Shown one piece after another: positions 1 through 5,477 of a DNA stretch of 5,477 nucleotides. This DNA is from Anaerolineales bacterium (GTDB lineage: Bacteria > Chloroflexota > Anaerolineae > Anaerolineales > E44-bin32). A model generated the notes under the pieces. The model did not search any database and was not told the DNA's origin. It saw nothing but the letters and a program-made list of their open reading frames with translations. Position numbers and translations under genes: made by a program. Position 1 is the first letter of the stretch. The number at the start of each line of letters is the position of its first letter. The stretch lies in the NCBI GenBank assembly GCA_030642885.1, contig DAOWMX010000159.1:1-5477 (forward strand). Reading direction: 5' to 3'.

Positions 1-1
1 A

Positions 2-1213
2 TCAGTTCGAGCGCAGGCGATAGAAAGCCGCTTTCGCGGGCTTGGCGCTGAGCAGCATCAGTGTGGTGATGACCACCGCCGAGGTCAGGCACCAGGCACA
101 CGTGGCACCGATCACAAAAGGTTCGAGGAACGTGAGGTAGATGGAGAAGAGCGTTCCAAAGAAGGCCATGAGGAAGATCGCGATTTTTGCGAGGTCAGCC
201 AATGGCTCTGAACCCCAACGGTCGATCAGCCAGGCACTGAGGATGGCAATATAGGAGAGCATACCTAGCAGACCAACAGACACGACCCCGAACAGGAATG
301 CGTATTCGCTCTGCTGAACGGTGTTGCAGTCACCGACGGGACCGCACACGGCATCACCGCCGGTTGACTCGATGAAAGCCAGATAACCAGCCACGGCAAG
401 CCCCAGCAGCGCGAGCAGCGGCACTGCCCAGTGCAGCTTTGCTCGTTTTTTAGTCTTTTTCTGGTCTCGCCAGCGAACGGCCATGACGGCGAGACTGGCT
501 ATCATTCCAATCAAGATGATTACGGAGAGCGAATTTCCAACGGGGTCCAGTTGAAATTTTTCCCATACAGAAAGATTGTCGGCGGAAAAATCAACCCCGG
601 GTGTAGGTACAGGGTCTACGGCGGTAACTGTCTCGTTCGGATTTACCGAGACCGTTGGTGTTCCCCCAGTCGATGCCTCAGCGGTTGGCTCAAGCTCCTG
701 GAGGGGGACCAGCAATTCGATCGCCTCTTCCAGCCCGAGGATGTCCGGCCATGGGCTGCCGCCTTGCTCGAGCGCTTCATCGACCAATCCCGGGAACAGC
801 TCTGGGATTTCAATCGAACCGACGAGGCTCGTTTCGCCGATGAATAAGTTCGGGACGCCATAGCGAGTCTCGGGGACCTCGAATTGGAGAAGTGCGCTTC
901 CAAACAATTCGCTTCCGAGCGGGGTTGCGGCGTTGATGTACAGGATTTGTAGGGTGTCGCCCATCAACCCCACGATGGGAGGAAGTTCGCTGGTCTCTTC
1001 GCCTGGCGGCTCTCCGACAAAAAACCATTCTTCCTGGGTATTGTGCTTCTCGTAGAGCAGAGGGAGATCTTCCTGGATTACTTTATGGCAATGTCCGCAA
1101 GACGGAGAATAGAACAAAACCGCTTGAACGACCGGTCCGTCATCCGCCGATGCCGGGGTAGTGATGGGCACGATGATGGCGAGAATGATGAGTATGCGTA
1201 TCAGACGGTTCAT
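2..1213 (-). CDS. Secreted thioredoxin-like domain fused to VKOR family disulfide-forming membrane protein
   Basis: This is predicted to make disulfide bonds in exported proteins: the VKOR domain reoxidises a thioredoxin-like partner and passes electrons to quinone. Residues 1-23 look like a signal peptide (hydrophobic core, cut near ASA-DD). Residues 25-170 resemble a thioredoxin fold, with active site CGHC at 39-42 and a likely cis-proline, GVPN, at 119-122. Residues 174-214 are a Pro/Thr/Gly-rich linker. Five membrane segments follow at about 227-246, 262-281, 304-329, 341-363 and 366-389. VKOR residues are complete: loop cysteines C290 and C296, S302 six residues after the second, and the CAWC pair C372/C375. 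The basic stretch at 247-260 and the basic C-terminus fit the cytoplasmic side, so CGHC and the VKOR cysteines all face outward. The ATG has AGGAG five bases upstream. The TGA is at 2-4, so the gene is complete. Known bacterial fusions usually carry thioredoxin after VKOR; here it comes first. The family call is confident; the physiological substrate is unknown. Confidence 0.9.
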   Translation of the reverse strand: MNRLIRILIILAIIVPITTPASADDGPVVQAVLFYSPSCGHCHKVIQEDLPLLYEKHNTQEEWFFVGEPPGEETSELPPIVGLMGDTLQILYINAATPLGSELFGSALLQFEVPETRYGVPNLFIGETSLVGSIEIPELFPGLVDEALEQGGSPWPDILGLEEAIELLVPLQELEPTAEASTGGTPTVSVNPNETVTAVDPVPTPGVDFSADNLSVWEKFQLDPVGNSLSVIILIGMIASLAVMAVRWRDQKKTKKRAKLHWAVPLLALLGLAVAGYLAFIESTGGDAVCGPVGDCNTVQQSEYAFLFGVVSVGLLGMLSYIAILSAWLIDRWGSEPLADLAKIAIFLMAFFGTLFSIYLTFLEPFVIGATCAWCLTSAVVITTLMLLSAKPAKAAFYRLRSN

Positions 1214-1218
1214 TTCAA

Positions 1219-1223
1219 CTCCT
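1219..1223 (-). promoter_or_regulatory. Ribosome-binding site of the thioredoxin-VKOR gene
   Basis: AGGAG on the minus strand, five bases before the ATG at 1211-1213. It supports that start, which also gives a well-formed signal peptide. It lies in the 34-base gap after the upstream kinase-like gene, so the second gene can be translated independently on a shared transcript. Confidence 0.7.
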
Positions 1224-1247
1224 GATCTTTGAGCAAGATGAGCAACA

Positions 1248-1976
1248 TTATACCGCTGGTCTGCGCTGCCAGAGCGACCAAAGCGTGCCCAATCTCTCCT
1301 CTAACCTCTGATGAAGCGCCTCTCCCCCATTCGATGTTACATCGTCATCGTTTTCAAAGTTCACGTAGGGCACCTGGATATCCTGGAGGGATAGATATTG
1401 CGGATTCCCACTCGAGAAACTCGACCAATCGTCCTCCCGGTAGAGGCGCTCCAGTTTTTCATCTGGCAGCCCATGTTCCAGGATACTGTCCGGTCGTTCG
1501 GGGTTGAAGCGGGCGCGGTTTTTCCGCAGCGATTCTTCGTAGGTGACATCGACATATAAGCAGGCCGCCAGGCTTAATATCTCGCGGCTAAGGTGTTTGT
1601 ATGCCGCTTCATACCCGCCATGCTCGCCGCCGCGCGAAAATTCAAGGACAACGGTGTGGTCTTCAGGCGTGTCCCTCTGCCATTTCTCAAACTCGAGCGA
1701 GAGCCGCTCGATAAGCAAATGCCATAGATCTGTGGTCAGGAAATATTCGTCCGCGGTAGTGTGCAGGCGAGGCTGGTGAAAGACCGTCTCCAGGAGATGG
1801 TCCTCCTCGAACCACGCCCAGATCATGGGGAAATCATCCAGGATGTGGAGCGGACCAATATGGAAGCGTGCGATTCGTTCCTCCACAGGCGTCGTTTTGA
1901 GCGCGTGAATGATCTCGCTTTTGCCGGCTGCAGGCCTGGCGTTGAGGATTAATACTGGGAAAAAGGTCTCTGACAT
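1248..1976 (-). CDS. P-loop NTPase / kinase-like protein of unknown substrate
   Basis: I do not recognise this as a named gene. The 242-residue protein opens with a beta-strand and a P-loop, ARPAAGKS (13-20), in which the first glycine of the usual GxxxxGK[ST] is alanine. A hydrophobic strand ending in acidic residues, VVLEF (109-113), could serve as Walker B. Another strand, LYVDV (140-144), is followed by an Arg-rich helix (R151, R154, R156) and a charged region to about 183, which resembles the lid of small-molecule or nucleotide kinases. There is no signal peptide or membrane segment, so it is probably cytosolic. The family-level inference is a NMP-kinase-like P-loop fold; the substrate cannot be read. 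ATG at 1976 was chosen over the in-frame TTG at 1985, because AAGGAG (1987-1992) is 10 bases from the ATG but only 1 from the TTG. The gene lies 34 bases upstream of the thioredoxin-VKOR gene and is probably cotranscribed with it. Confidence 0.8.
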   Translation of the reverse strand: MSETFFPVLILNARPAAGKSEIIHALKTTPVEERIARFHIGPLHILDDFPMIWAWFEEDHLLETVFHQPRLHTTADEYFLTTDLWHLLIERLSLEFEKWQRDTPEDHTVVLEFSRGGEHGGYEAAYKHLSREILSLAACLYVDVTYEESLRKNRARFNPERPDSILEHGLPDEKLERLYREDDWSSFSSGNPQYLSLQDIQVPYVNFENDDDVTSNGGEALHQRLEERLGTLWSLWQRRPAV

Positions 1977-1986
1977 GATATCCAAG

Positions 1987-1992
1987 CTCCTT
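1987..1992 (-). promoter_or_regulatory. Ribosome-binding site that decides the start of the kinase-like gene
   Basis: AAGGAG on the minus strand. It leaves 10 bases to ATG (1974-1976) but only one base to the in-frame TTG at 1983-1985. A 30S subunit could not use the TTG at that distance, so the shorter 242-residue protein is preferred. Confidence 0.6.
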
Positions 1993-2005
1993 ATAGGTTA
2001 TGGGG

Positions 2006-2034
2006 ATTTTCACGACATTCCTCGATGGCGTCAA
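2006..2034 (-). promoter_or_regulatory. Candidate sigma-70-type promoter for the kinase-like / VKOR pair
   Basis: On the minus strand, TTGACG (2029-2034, five of six bases of the -35 consensus) is followed after exactly 17 bases by GAAAAT (2006-2011, four of six of the -10 consensus). Transcription would start near 1999, about 20 bases before the coding start at 1976. Judged by eye only. A competing minus-strand -10, TATCAT (2068-2073), has a weaker -35 18 bases upstream, TTGTTT (2092-2097). Confidence 0.35.
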
Positions 2035-2068
2035 GTGTACGCTGGGATTATGAGGCGCGGCGCCGTCA

Positions 2069-2077
2069 TGATAGAAT
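2069..2077 (+). promoter_or_regulatory. Candidate extended -10 promoter for the HIT-LOG-sbcDC block
   Basis: TGATAGAAT fits an extended -10 element (TGn followed by a hexamer matching five of six bases of TATAAT). The region 17-18 bases upstream has no good -35, which is tolerated in extended -10 promoters. Transcription would begin near 2084, giving a leader of about 85 bases before the TTG at 2169. That leader would contain the repeats described at 2099-2141. It overlaps a possible minus-strand -10 at 2068-2073. Confidence 0.3.
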
Positions 2078-2098
2078 GCCCTATTGCACCAAAACAAC

Positions 2099-2124
2099 TC
2101 CAATCATCACCATCGAAGATTGGA
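2099..2124. repeat. Perfect 7-bp inverted repeat with 12-base spacer
   Basis: TCCAATC (2099-2105) and its exact reverse complement GATTGGA (2118-2124) flank 12 bases. The half-sites are 19 bp centre to centre, close to two helical turns, as expected for a dimeric DNA-binding regulator. As RNA it would form a modest 7-bp stem with a 12-base loop and no T-tract, so it does not look like a terminator. It sits between the candidate plus-strand promoter and the HIT gene. Confidence 0.4.
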
Positions 2125-2141
2125 AACCCCGACTCGAAGAT
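2113..2141. repeat. 8-bp direct repeat TCGAAGAT, 21-bp period
   Basis: TCGAAGAT occurs at 2113-2120 and again at 2134-2141. The 21-bp period equals two turns of B-DNA, so both copies lie on the same face of the helix. The first copy overlaps the right arm of the inverted repeat at 2099-2124. The whole 1977-2168 intergenic stretch holds only these repeats and the candidate promoters; I see no small gene in it. Confidence 0.35.
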
Positions 2142-2159
2142 AGATTATAAGATGAGAGT

Positions 2160-2163
2160 GAGG
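2160..2163 (+). promoter_or_regulatory. Weak ribosome-binding site for the TTG-started HIT gene
   Basis: GAGG five bases before TTG at 2169-2171. The in-frame stop TAA at 2148-2150 leaves no ATG or GTG upstream in this frame, so TTG is the first possible start. It also places the CxxC zinc-ligand pair at the expected very N-terminal position. Confidence 0.5.
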
Positions 2164-2168
2164 CGAAA

Positions 2169-2627
2169 TTGTCTGGCTCCCCCGAGTGTATTTTTTGTGA
2201 AATTGTTTCTGGGCAATCAGAAGCCAGTATCGTGTTTAGGGACGAACTGGTGACGGTCTTTATGGATATTCACCCTGTTAATCCAGGCCACTTACTCGTC
2301 GTTCCCAACCAACATGCATCGGGCATTGACGACGTTCCCGAAGCCGTTTGCGCCAGGATGTTCATCATCGGCCGGCGGATGGCCAGGGCACTGAGGCGAT
2401 CCGGGTTGCGGTGTGAAGGTGTCAATCTGTATCTTGCCGATGGCGAAGCCGCGGGGCAGGACGTATTTCACAGTCATTTACATGTCATTCCCCGTTTCAG
2501 GGGCAATCCCGGAAGTTTTCACCTCAAAGTGGATTTTTCAGCGGCGGCCTCTCGCGAGGATTTGGATGTACAAGCGGAGGCGATACGCAGCTCCCTTGAT
2601 TCGGCAGGAGCGGGGTCTAGAGTTTGA
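2169..2627 (+). CDS. HIT family nucleotide hydrolase / transferase
   Basis: HIT proteins split phosphoramidate or phosphoanhydride bonds on nucleotides such as adenosine 5'-phosphoramidate or dinucleoside polyphosphates, through a covalent nucleotidyl-histidine. This 152-residue protein has the full layout: CIFC (7-10) and H49, likely zinc ligands together with H101; the VNPGHLLVVP strand (37-46); DGEAAGQ (91-97); and the signature HSHLHVIPR (101-109), with H103 as the expected nucleophile. Length is near the usual 110-150 residues, with a slightly long tail (about 125-152) that looks helical and unconserved. There is no signal peptide, so it is cytosolic. The start is TTG, preceded by a weak GAGG. 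It is the first gene of the plus-strand block, 36 bases before the LOG gene. The family is certain; the physiological substrate cannot be told from sequence. Confidence 0.92.
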   Translation: MSGSPECIFCEIVSGQSEASIVFRDELVTVFMDIHPVNPGHLLVVPNQHASGIDDVPEAVCARMFIIGRRMARALRRSGLRCEGVNLYLADGEAAGQDVFHSHLHVIPRFRGNPGSFHLKVDFSAAASREDLDVQAEAIRSSLDSAGAGSRV

Positions 2628-2654
2628 GTATCTCGATGTGAAGCGTCGATAATT

Positions 2655-2659
2655 GGAGG
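2655..2659 (+). promoter_or_regulatory. Ribosome-binding site of the LOG gene
   Basis: GGAGG four bases before ATG at 2664. It is the strongest Shine-Dalgarno match in the plus-strand block and fixes the start. It is contained in the 36-base gap after the HIT stop codon, and no terminator hairpin is visible there. Confidence 0.7.
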
Positions 2660-2663
2660 TTTT

Positions 2664-3260
2664 ATGGGAAGTATTCAAAACATCTGCGTCTACTGCGGCT
2701 CCAGCGATCAAATAAAAGCCGAATATCTCCAGGCGGCGGGCGACATGGGCGTCGCGCTTGTCGAGCGGGGCTTAAGGCTCGTCTACGGGGGAGGCGGTAC
2801 GGGCATGATGGGAGCGCTCGCCGACGCAGTGCTCGAGAATGGGGGCGAAGTTATTGGCATTATTCCAACGATGTTTGAAACACCTGAGCTTCTCCACACT
2901 GGGTTAACCGAGTTGATCGTGGTTGATGATATTAATACGCGTAAGACGCGCATGGCTGAGATGTCCGACGCCTTCGTCGCCCTCCCCGGCGGGTTCGGAA
3001 CCTTCGATGAGTTATTCGAGATACTCACCTGGTCACAGATCGGCTTGCACAGAAGTCCCATCGGAATACTGAATACGCTGGAATACTTCACCCCGCTTCT
3101 GGCCGTTATCGAACATGCTCGGCAAGAGGGTTTCATCTACAATGAGCACATCGAGCTGCTGATAACCGAATCAGATTCACCGACCTTATTAACCCGCATG
3201 GAAGCGTTTGAACTCCCTCAAAATCTCGAGAGGTGGGTGCAGCGTCCGGAAGAGCACTAA
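2664..3260 (+). CDS. LOG family protein, predicted nucleoside 5'-monophosphate phosphoribohydrolase
   Basis: Characterised LOG proteins cut the N-glycosidic bond of nucleoside 5'-monophosphates (AMP or cytokinin ribotides), giving free base and ribose 5-phosphate; older annotations call them lysine decarboxylase-like. The 198-residue protein has the whole Rossmann-type family pattern: ICVYCGSS (7-14) at the N-terminus, the glycine-rich YGGGGTGMMG (41-50), an Arg-Lys pair in NTRKTRM (91-97), and the hallmark PGGFGTFDE (108-116) with catalytic Glu116. Length is typical of the short (type I) class. No transport signal is present, so it is a soluble cytosolic enzyme, usually a dimer. A strong GGAGG precedes the ATG. 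It lies 36 bases after the HIT gene and 59 bases before sbcD. In a bacterium with no plant link the likely role is purine nucleotide turnover rather than hormone synthesis, but this is inference. Confidence 0.92.
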   Translation: MGSIQNICVYCGSSDQIKAEYLQAAGDMGVALVERGLRLVYGGGGTGMMGALADAVLENGGEVIGIIPTMFETPELLHTGLTELIVVDDINTRKTRMAEMSDAFVALPGGFGTFDELFEILTWSQIGLHRSPIGILNTLEYFTPLLAVIEHARQEGFIYNEHIELLITESDSPTLLTRMEAFELPQNLERWVQRPEEH

Positions 3261-3305
3261 AAGGGGGGCAGGCGAGATAAACCCCGATATTTCGTAGATC
3301 GGACT

Positions 3306-3310
3306 AAGGA
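3306..3310 (+). promoter_or_regulatory. Ribosome-binding site of sbcD, three in-frame starts follow
   Basis: AAGGA is followed by consecutive in-frame TTG (3314), GTG (3317) and ATG (3320). The spacings are 3, 6 and 9 bases. TTG is too close. GTG and ATG are both possible; ATG is preferred by codon. The choice changes the protein by one residue only. Confidence 0.55.
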
Positions 3311-3319
3311 TTTTTGGTG

Positions 3320-4534
3320 ATGGCAGACCCCATTCGCATGCTCCATTTCGCCGATAGTCACATCGGCATGGAGAACTACGGGAAGATCGACCCCAATACA
3401 GGAACATCGAGCCGCGTGCGAGATTTTCTGGACCGGCTGGATGAAGTCGTGGATTATGCCATCGAACACGGAGCTGATCTTGCGGTGTTCGCCGGGGATG
3501 CGTTCAAAGACCGCAGTCCGGACCCCACCCAACAACGGGAATTTGCGCAGCGAATAAAGCGCCTGGCGGACGAGATGCCGACGCTGCTGCTCGTAGGAAA
3601 CCACGACATGCCGGGCATGATGGTGAAGGCCAACAGCCTCGATATTTTCCGCGCCCTTGATGTCCCCGGGGTGATTGTCGGCTACAAAGACGAGGCACAG
3701 GTTGTGCAAACGGCGCACGGTCCCATCTTCCTGGCCTGGATGCCTTACCCAATGCGTAGTCGCTTGATGTCCTGGCGGAAATACCAGGGTAAATCCATAG
3801 AGGAGCTGAACCAAGGATTGCGGGCGGAAGTGGCGAATCGCTTGGCGGTGCTGACGGAAGAAGCGGCTGTCCAGGAAATGCCGCGCGTTTTCGTCGGCCA
3901 TTTCACGATTGAGGCGGCGAAGTTTGGTTCGGAGCGGTCGGTCATGTTGGGGGGCGACCTTCCCATTTTAAAATCCATGGTGGCTGACCCGGTATGGGAC
4001 TATGTGGCGCTTGGGCATATTCACAAACATCAGGATCTAAACCCTGAGGGTTACCCACCTGTAGTGTATAGCGGGTCGCTCGAACGCATCGATTTCGGGG
4101 AAGAGGGCGAAGAGAAAGGGTTTTGTTGGGTTGAGCTCCAGCGCAGCGAGACCACCTGGTCCTTTGTTCCCGTGAACGCCCGACCGTTTCGCACCGTTAG
4201 CATCGACGTCCGCACGGAGGAGGACCCGACCACAGTGGTTGTCGATGCCCTGGAACGAGCGGAAACCGAAGGCGCTGTTATTCGTCTGCAAGTTCAATTG
4301 CGCGCCGATCAGATCCCGGGTCTGCGAGAAAGAGAGATCGAAGGAGCGCTGGAAGATACGGCGAGTTTCATAGTTGCGCGCGAAATTGAAGACGAGGCAA
4401 GAGCCCGGCTCGGAGATCTGTCGCCGGAAACACTCGCGCCTCTCGAGTTGGTCGAGCGTTATTTTGAGAGCCGTGACGTTGATCCTGAAAGATTAAAAGC
4501 GCTTCTGGCGAAGGCCGGAGAGCTGCTTGAATGA
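3320..4534 (+). CDS. sbcD: SbcD/Mre11 DNA double-strand break repair nuclease
   Basis: This is the nuclease subunit of the SbcCD (Mre11-Rad50) complex, a manganese-dependent 3'-5' exonuclease and hairpin endonuclease that processes DNA ends and palindromes. All calcineurin-type phosphoesterase motifs are present in order: DSH (12-14), GD with D60, GNHD (93-96), GH with H194, and GHIH (232-235). SGSLERIDFGE (251-261) follows, as in other Mre11 proteins. Residues from about 290 form the capping domain, and the C-terminal helix (about 388-404, DPERLKALLAKAGELLE) probably binds the base of the Rad50 coiled coil. At 404 residues, length matches bacterial SbcD. ATG at 3320 was chosen; in-frame GTG (3317) or TTG (3314) would add one or two residues. 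The gap before it (3261-3319) has only a weak G-run/C-run pairing and no T-tract terminator. It is followed 12 bases later, in the same frame, by sbcC. The function call is firm. Confidence 0.95.
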   Translation: MADPIRMLHFADSHIGMENYGKIDPNTGTSSRVRDFLDRLDEVVDYAIEHGADLAVFAGDAFKDRSPDPTQQREFAQRIKRLADEMPTLLLVGNHDMPGMMVKANSLDIFRALDVPGVIVGYKDEAQVVQTAHGPIFLAWMPYPMRSRLMSWRKYQGKSIEELNQGLRAEVANRLAVLTEEAAVQEMPRVFVGHFTIEAAKFGSERSVMLGGDLPILKSMVADPVWDYVALGHIHKHQDLNPEGYPPVVYSGSLERIDFGEEGEEKGFCWVELQRSETTWSFVPVNARPFRTVSIDVRTEEDPTTVVVDALERAETEGAVIRLQVQLRADQIPGLREREIEGALEDTASFIVAREIEDEARARLGDLSPETLAPLELVERYFESRDVDPERLKALLAKAGELLE

Positions 4535-4546
4535 TTTGCCTATCCA

Positions 4547-5477
4547 ATGATCCCTGTTGAATTAGAGCTCCGCAACTTCCTCGCTTATCGCGATCCAGCT
4601 CCCTTGAACTTTCAAGGGATCCATGTTGCCTGTTTGGCTGGCGAAAACGGTGCGGGGAAATCCTCTTTGCTTGATGCCATCACCTGGGCGTTATGGGGTA
4701 AGGCACGCAGCAACAGCCCGGATGATCTAATCCATCAAGGCCAGACTGAAATGCGCGTGGCGTTGACCTTTATGCAGGGCGATGATCGCTTTCGCGTCAT
4801 CCGCCAGCGGAAGACCGGAAAGCGCGGCAGTTCTCTGCTGGAATTCCAGGCGTGGAATTCGGAGGTTGACGGTTGGCAAGGGATAGCAGAAGCAACGATC
4901 CGTGAAACTCAATCGAAGATCGACGCCCTGATTCGGCTTGACTATGAAACCTTCGTGAATTCGGCATTTCTCCTTCAAGGGCGGGCTGATGAGTTCACCA
5001 CAAAAACTCCGGCGCAGCGCAAACAGGTCTTAGCGAATATCCTGGGCTTGTCAGTGTGGGATAAGTATGAGGAAAAAGCCAAGCAGCAGATATCCTCGAC
5101 GCGGGCGGAGATCGAGCGTCTCGACGGGCGTTTAGAGGAGATAGAACGAGAACTTGCCCAACGCGAGGACTACGAACTGGAGATGAAATCCTCCGAACTC
5201 ATGGCGAACGAGAAAGCTGCAGAGCTGGATGCGGCGGAGAAAGAATGGGCAAGCTTGGAGGGGACCCGCTCTGAACTGGTGGCTCTCCAGCGCCAAATCG
5301 ACGACCTCACGCGGCGAATTACCTCCCGAGAGCGCGAACTCGCTGAAGCGCAGATCGAACTCAAAGAGGCTGACGCTCAAGCCGATCAAGTTGCGGTTAC
5401 GGGCGCGCTGGATGATGTCCGGAAAGCACTCGCGCAGCTTGAACCACATCAGGTCCGGTTGAAAAAATTGGATGCTG
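4547..5477 (+). CDS. sbcC: SbcC/Rad50 ATPase, N-terminal part, cut by the window edge
   Basis: This is the ATPase partner of SbcD; ATP-driven engagement of two heads gates the nuclease and holds DNA ends. Only the first 310 codons are present, with no stop, and the frame is open to the last base. The N-terminus has the Rad50/SMC pattern: VELELRNFLAYRD (4-16), Walker A GENGAGKS (32-39), the IRQRK strand (85-89), and the Q-loop in FLLQGRADEFT (141-151) with Q144. APAQR-like TPAQRKQVL (153-161) and a first head end at about 175 follow. From about 176 on, the protein is charged, Glu/Arg/Lys/Leu-rich heptad sequence, the ascending arm of the coiled coil. The zinc hook, Walker B and signature motif lie outside. 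The only in-frame start after the sbcD stop is ATG at 4547, 12 bases downstream, and no Shine-Dalgarno is visible (spacer TTTGCCTATCCA). Translational coupling to sbcD is therefore likely. Full-length family members have roughly 850-1050 residues. Confidence 0.95.
   Translation, partial: MIPVELELRNFLAYRDPAPLNFQGIHVACLAGENGAGKSSLLDAITWALWGKARSNSPDDLIHQGQTEMRVALTFMQGDDRFRVIRQRKTGKRGSSLLEFQAWNSEVDGWQGIAEATIRETQSKIDALIRLDYETFVNSAFLLQGRADEFTTKTPAQRKQVLANILGLSVWDKYEEKAKQQISSTRAEIERLDGRLEEIERELAQREDYELEMKSSELMANEKAAELDAAEKEWASLEGTRSELVALQRQIDDLTRRITSRERELAEAQIELKEADAQADQVAVTGALDDVRKALAQLEPHQVRLKKLDA

Noticed and set aside
431..847. Plus-strand open frame (138 residues) opposite the thioredoxin-VKOR gene
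   Set aside because: It is antisense to a complete, well-motivated gene and has no recognisable domain; judged a shadow of the coding strand.
1834..2103. Minus-strand open frame (89 residues) covering the start of the kinase-like gene and part of the intergenic region
   Set aside because: It is out of phase with the P-loop gene and has no motif; the P-loop frame has a Shine-Dalgarno and conserved features.
2152..2171. ATG at 2152 or GTG at 2158 as an alternative HIT start
   Set aside because: Both are out of frame with the HIT coding sequence. The in-frame TAA at 2148-2150 leaves TTG at 2169 as the first usable start.
1909..2253. Plus-strand open frame (114 residues) crossing the intergenic region
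   Set aside because: It overlaps the start of the kinase-like gene antisense and runs into the HIT gene in another frame. Its composition shows no domain, and the true HIT frame explains the downstream part.
3261..3319. Possible terminator between the LOG gene and sbcD
   Set aside because: The only pairing is a G-run (3263-3268) with CCCC about 15 bases further on, with no T-tract directly after it. The TTTTT at 3311-3315 belongs to the ribosome-binding-site spacer of sbcD.
3257..3901. Long open frame (214 residues) on the minus strand opposite sbcD
   Set aside because: It is fully antisense to a clearly conserved nuclease, is unusually rich in His and Arg as reverse frames of coding DNA often are, and shows no recognisable motif or good ribosome-binding site.
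1..5477. tRNA, rRNA, CRISPR array, insertion sequence or toxin-antitoxin module
   Set aside because: No cloverleaf, regularly spaced repeat, transposase motif or terminal inverted repeat was noticed on either strand; almost all bases are explained by the six genes.

Overview
This window looks like a chromosomal segment of a mid-GC bacterium with ordinary housekeeping content. It holds six protein-coding genes in two divergent blocks. No mobile element, RNA gene or CRISPR array is visible. A Chloroflexota (Anaerolineae-like) source is my best guess. It rests only on the general look of the proteins: a secreted thioredoxin-VKOR fusion, archaeal-flavoured Mre11 motifs, and a mix of ATG and TTG starts. 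It should be treated as weak inference.

Left block, minus strand (about 2-1976). A 242-residue P-loop NTPase or kinase-like protein of unknown substrate is followed 34 bases later by a 403-residue membrane protein. That protein joins a secreted thioredoxin-like domain (CGHC) to a complete vitamin K epoxide reductase (VKOR) domain. It is a self-contained disulfide-forming machine for the cell envelope, with the thioredoxin domain in front of VKOR rather than behind it. The gene ends 1 base from the left edge of the window.

Middle (1977-2168). The divergent intergenic region carries candidate promoters in both directions, a perfect 7-bp inverted repeat with a 12-base spacer, and an 8-bp direct repeat spaced 21 bp (two helical turns). 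I see no gene in it.

Right block, plus strand (2169 to beyond 5477). Four genes lie in close order: a HIT-family nucleotide hydrolase (TTG start), a LOG-family nucleoside 5'-monophosphate phosphoribohydrolase, the nuclease SbcD/Mre11, and the first 310 residues of its ATPase partner SbcC/Rad50, which runs off the right edge. Gaps are 36, 59 and 12 bases and no convincing terminator lies between them, so one transcript is plausible. SbcD and SbcC form a single DNA-end-processing complex. HIT and LOG both act on nucleotides, so the block may combine DNA repair with nucleotide clean-up, but that link is inference. An unusual detail is that sbcD and sbcC are in the same reading frame, separated by one TGA and four sense codons, with no ribosome-binding site for sbcC.

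I did not find a convincing new biological system. The points most worth a second look are the inverted domain order of the VKOR fusion, the unclassified kinase-like neighbour with an altered Walker A motif, the sbcD-sbcC junction, and the repeats in the divergent promoter region.
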